This document shows, piece by piece, positions 35,264 to 35,589 of a stretch of 35,589 bases of DNA (its first letter is position 1; every line of letters begins with the position of its first letter). The DNA lies in the NCBI GenBank assembly GCA_023396615.1, contig JAEWVM010000236.1:1-35589 (forward strand). The letters are read 5' to 3'. The notes beneath the pieces are model-generated. The model ran no database searches. It saw only the letters and a list, made by a program, of their open reading frames with translations, and was not told the origin of the DNA. The translations under genes and the position numbers were made by a program. This stretch comes from Spirochaetota bacterium (lineage in GTDB: Bacteria; Spirochaetota; UBA4802; JAFGJZ01).

Positions 35264-35589
35264 ATTGAAAGAATCTCCTTAATGTTTTTAACTGTTTTTG
35301 CGTTTGCGTGACGTGCTTCAAACTGCTCATGAGAAAACAAACCGCAAACCCCAATAAAGTCAATCCCGTATTCAAATGCCTTATCCGAATCTTTCAGGGA
35401 ATCTCCCACAAAGGTCAGATCTTTTTTGCCGATACCGAACTTCTCAAGAAAAAAATCAAAATGAGGTTTTCCCTTTTCAAATCCTTTATCAGCCTCAAAT
35501 CCCATGACAATATCGAATACAAGTTTTTCTTTTTCAACAAACTGATTAATAAGATCAGGAAAATTACCCGACGAAACTCCCGCAAGATC
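35260..35589 (-). CDS. HAD-superfamily hydrolase, N-terminus beyond window
   Basis: 109 residues of the C-terminal part, open to the right edge. The segment LAGVSSGNFPDLINQF is the HAD motif II region, and KFGIGKKDLTFVGDSLKDSDKAFEYG is motif III/IV (Lys and the Asp of VGDSLKD). The catalytic DxD of motif I lies off-window. It is first in the operon with the nucleotidyltransferase, with which it overlaps by 4 bases, so a phosphatase working on a phosphorylated headgroup precursor is a fair guess. Confidence 0.8.
   Translation of the reverse strand, partial: DLAGVSSGNFPDLINQFVEKEKLVFDIVMGFEADKGFEKGKPHFDFFLEKFGIGKKDLTFVGDSLKDSDKAFEYGIDFIGVCGLFSHEQFEARHANAKTVKNIKEILSI

Noticed and set aside
1..35589. 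tRNA, rRNA, insertion sequences or transposases
   Set aside because: No cloverleaf-like or rRNA-like stretch and no transposase-type protein was found in the gaps or the reading frames I inspected; a covariance-model search was not possible.

Overview
The window looks like a chromosomal segment of an AT-rich, diderm, chemotactic bacterium. It encodes several lipoproteins with lipobox-Cys signals, two beta-barrel-like proteins, LysM/M23 envelope proteins, CheD, and housekeeping enzymes (class II fructose-bisphosphate aldolase, ProC, YggS-type PLP protein, HemW). The aldolase sequence, the abundance of lipoproteins and the lipidated SpvB/RHS protein remind me of Spirochaetota. That assignment is an inference from memory, not a database result.

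Left third (1-16.7 kb) is accessory and secretory. A giant minus-strand gene runs from 8652 off the left edge (at least 2,884 codons, no stop). It encodes a lipoprotein with a ZU5-like region, an SpvB-like domain, FG-GAP/VCBS-type repeats and an RHS/YD-repeat core. Directly upstream, probably in the same operon, is a second lipoprotein with a beta-propeller. Further upstream are a plus-strand outer-membrane-barrel protein and a minus-strand pair (periplasmic/barrel protein plus FG-GAP-like propeller lipoprotein), then a short HAMP membrane protein. At 14.67-14.99 kb lies an orphan piece of RHS core, placed in frame directly behind the stop codon of a three-TM protein gene that is coupled to a 59-aa gene. 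Right of this is about 770 bp without genes, holding a remarkable chain of about a dozen small, mostly perfect hairpins (16.23-16.67 kb).

Middle (16.7-24.7 kb): a membrane-anchored TPR protein with a degenerate Mrr-like nuclease fold; a minus-strand operon of an unknown protein, a lipoprotein and an MBL-fold hydrolase; a plus-strand run of cheD, an HDOD gene and fba closed by a strong terminator; then an M28 peptidase converging on a LysM/LytM protein that has lost catalytic residues.

Right (24.8-35.6 kb): a secreted protein with an HExxH motif, a two-TM sensor-like protein, nagZ-hemW, a lipoprotein behind a TM-plus-GNAT fusion, yggS-proC-LysM/M23 (catalytic residues intact), and a minus-strand operon of a HAD hydrolase (cut by the window edge), a LicC-like nucleotidyltransferase and a PflA/PflX-like radical SAM protein. 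Genes are tightly packed, with several ATGA or TGATG couplings and overlapping convergent ends.

The parts that most deserve a second look are the lipidated RHS giant with its detached RHS fragment and neighbouring two-gene cassette, and the hairpin chain. No tRNA, rRNA, transposase or CRISPR array was seen.
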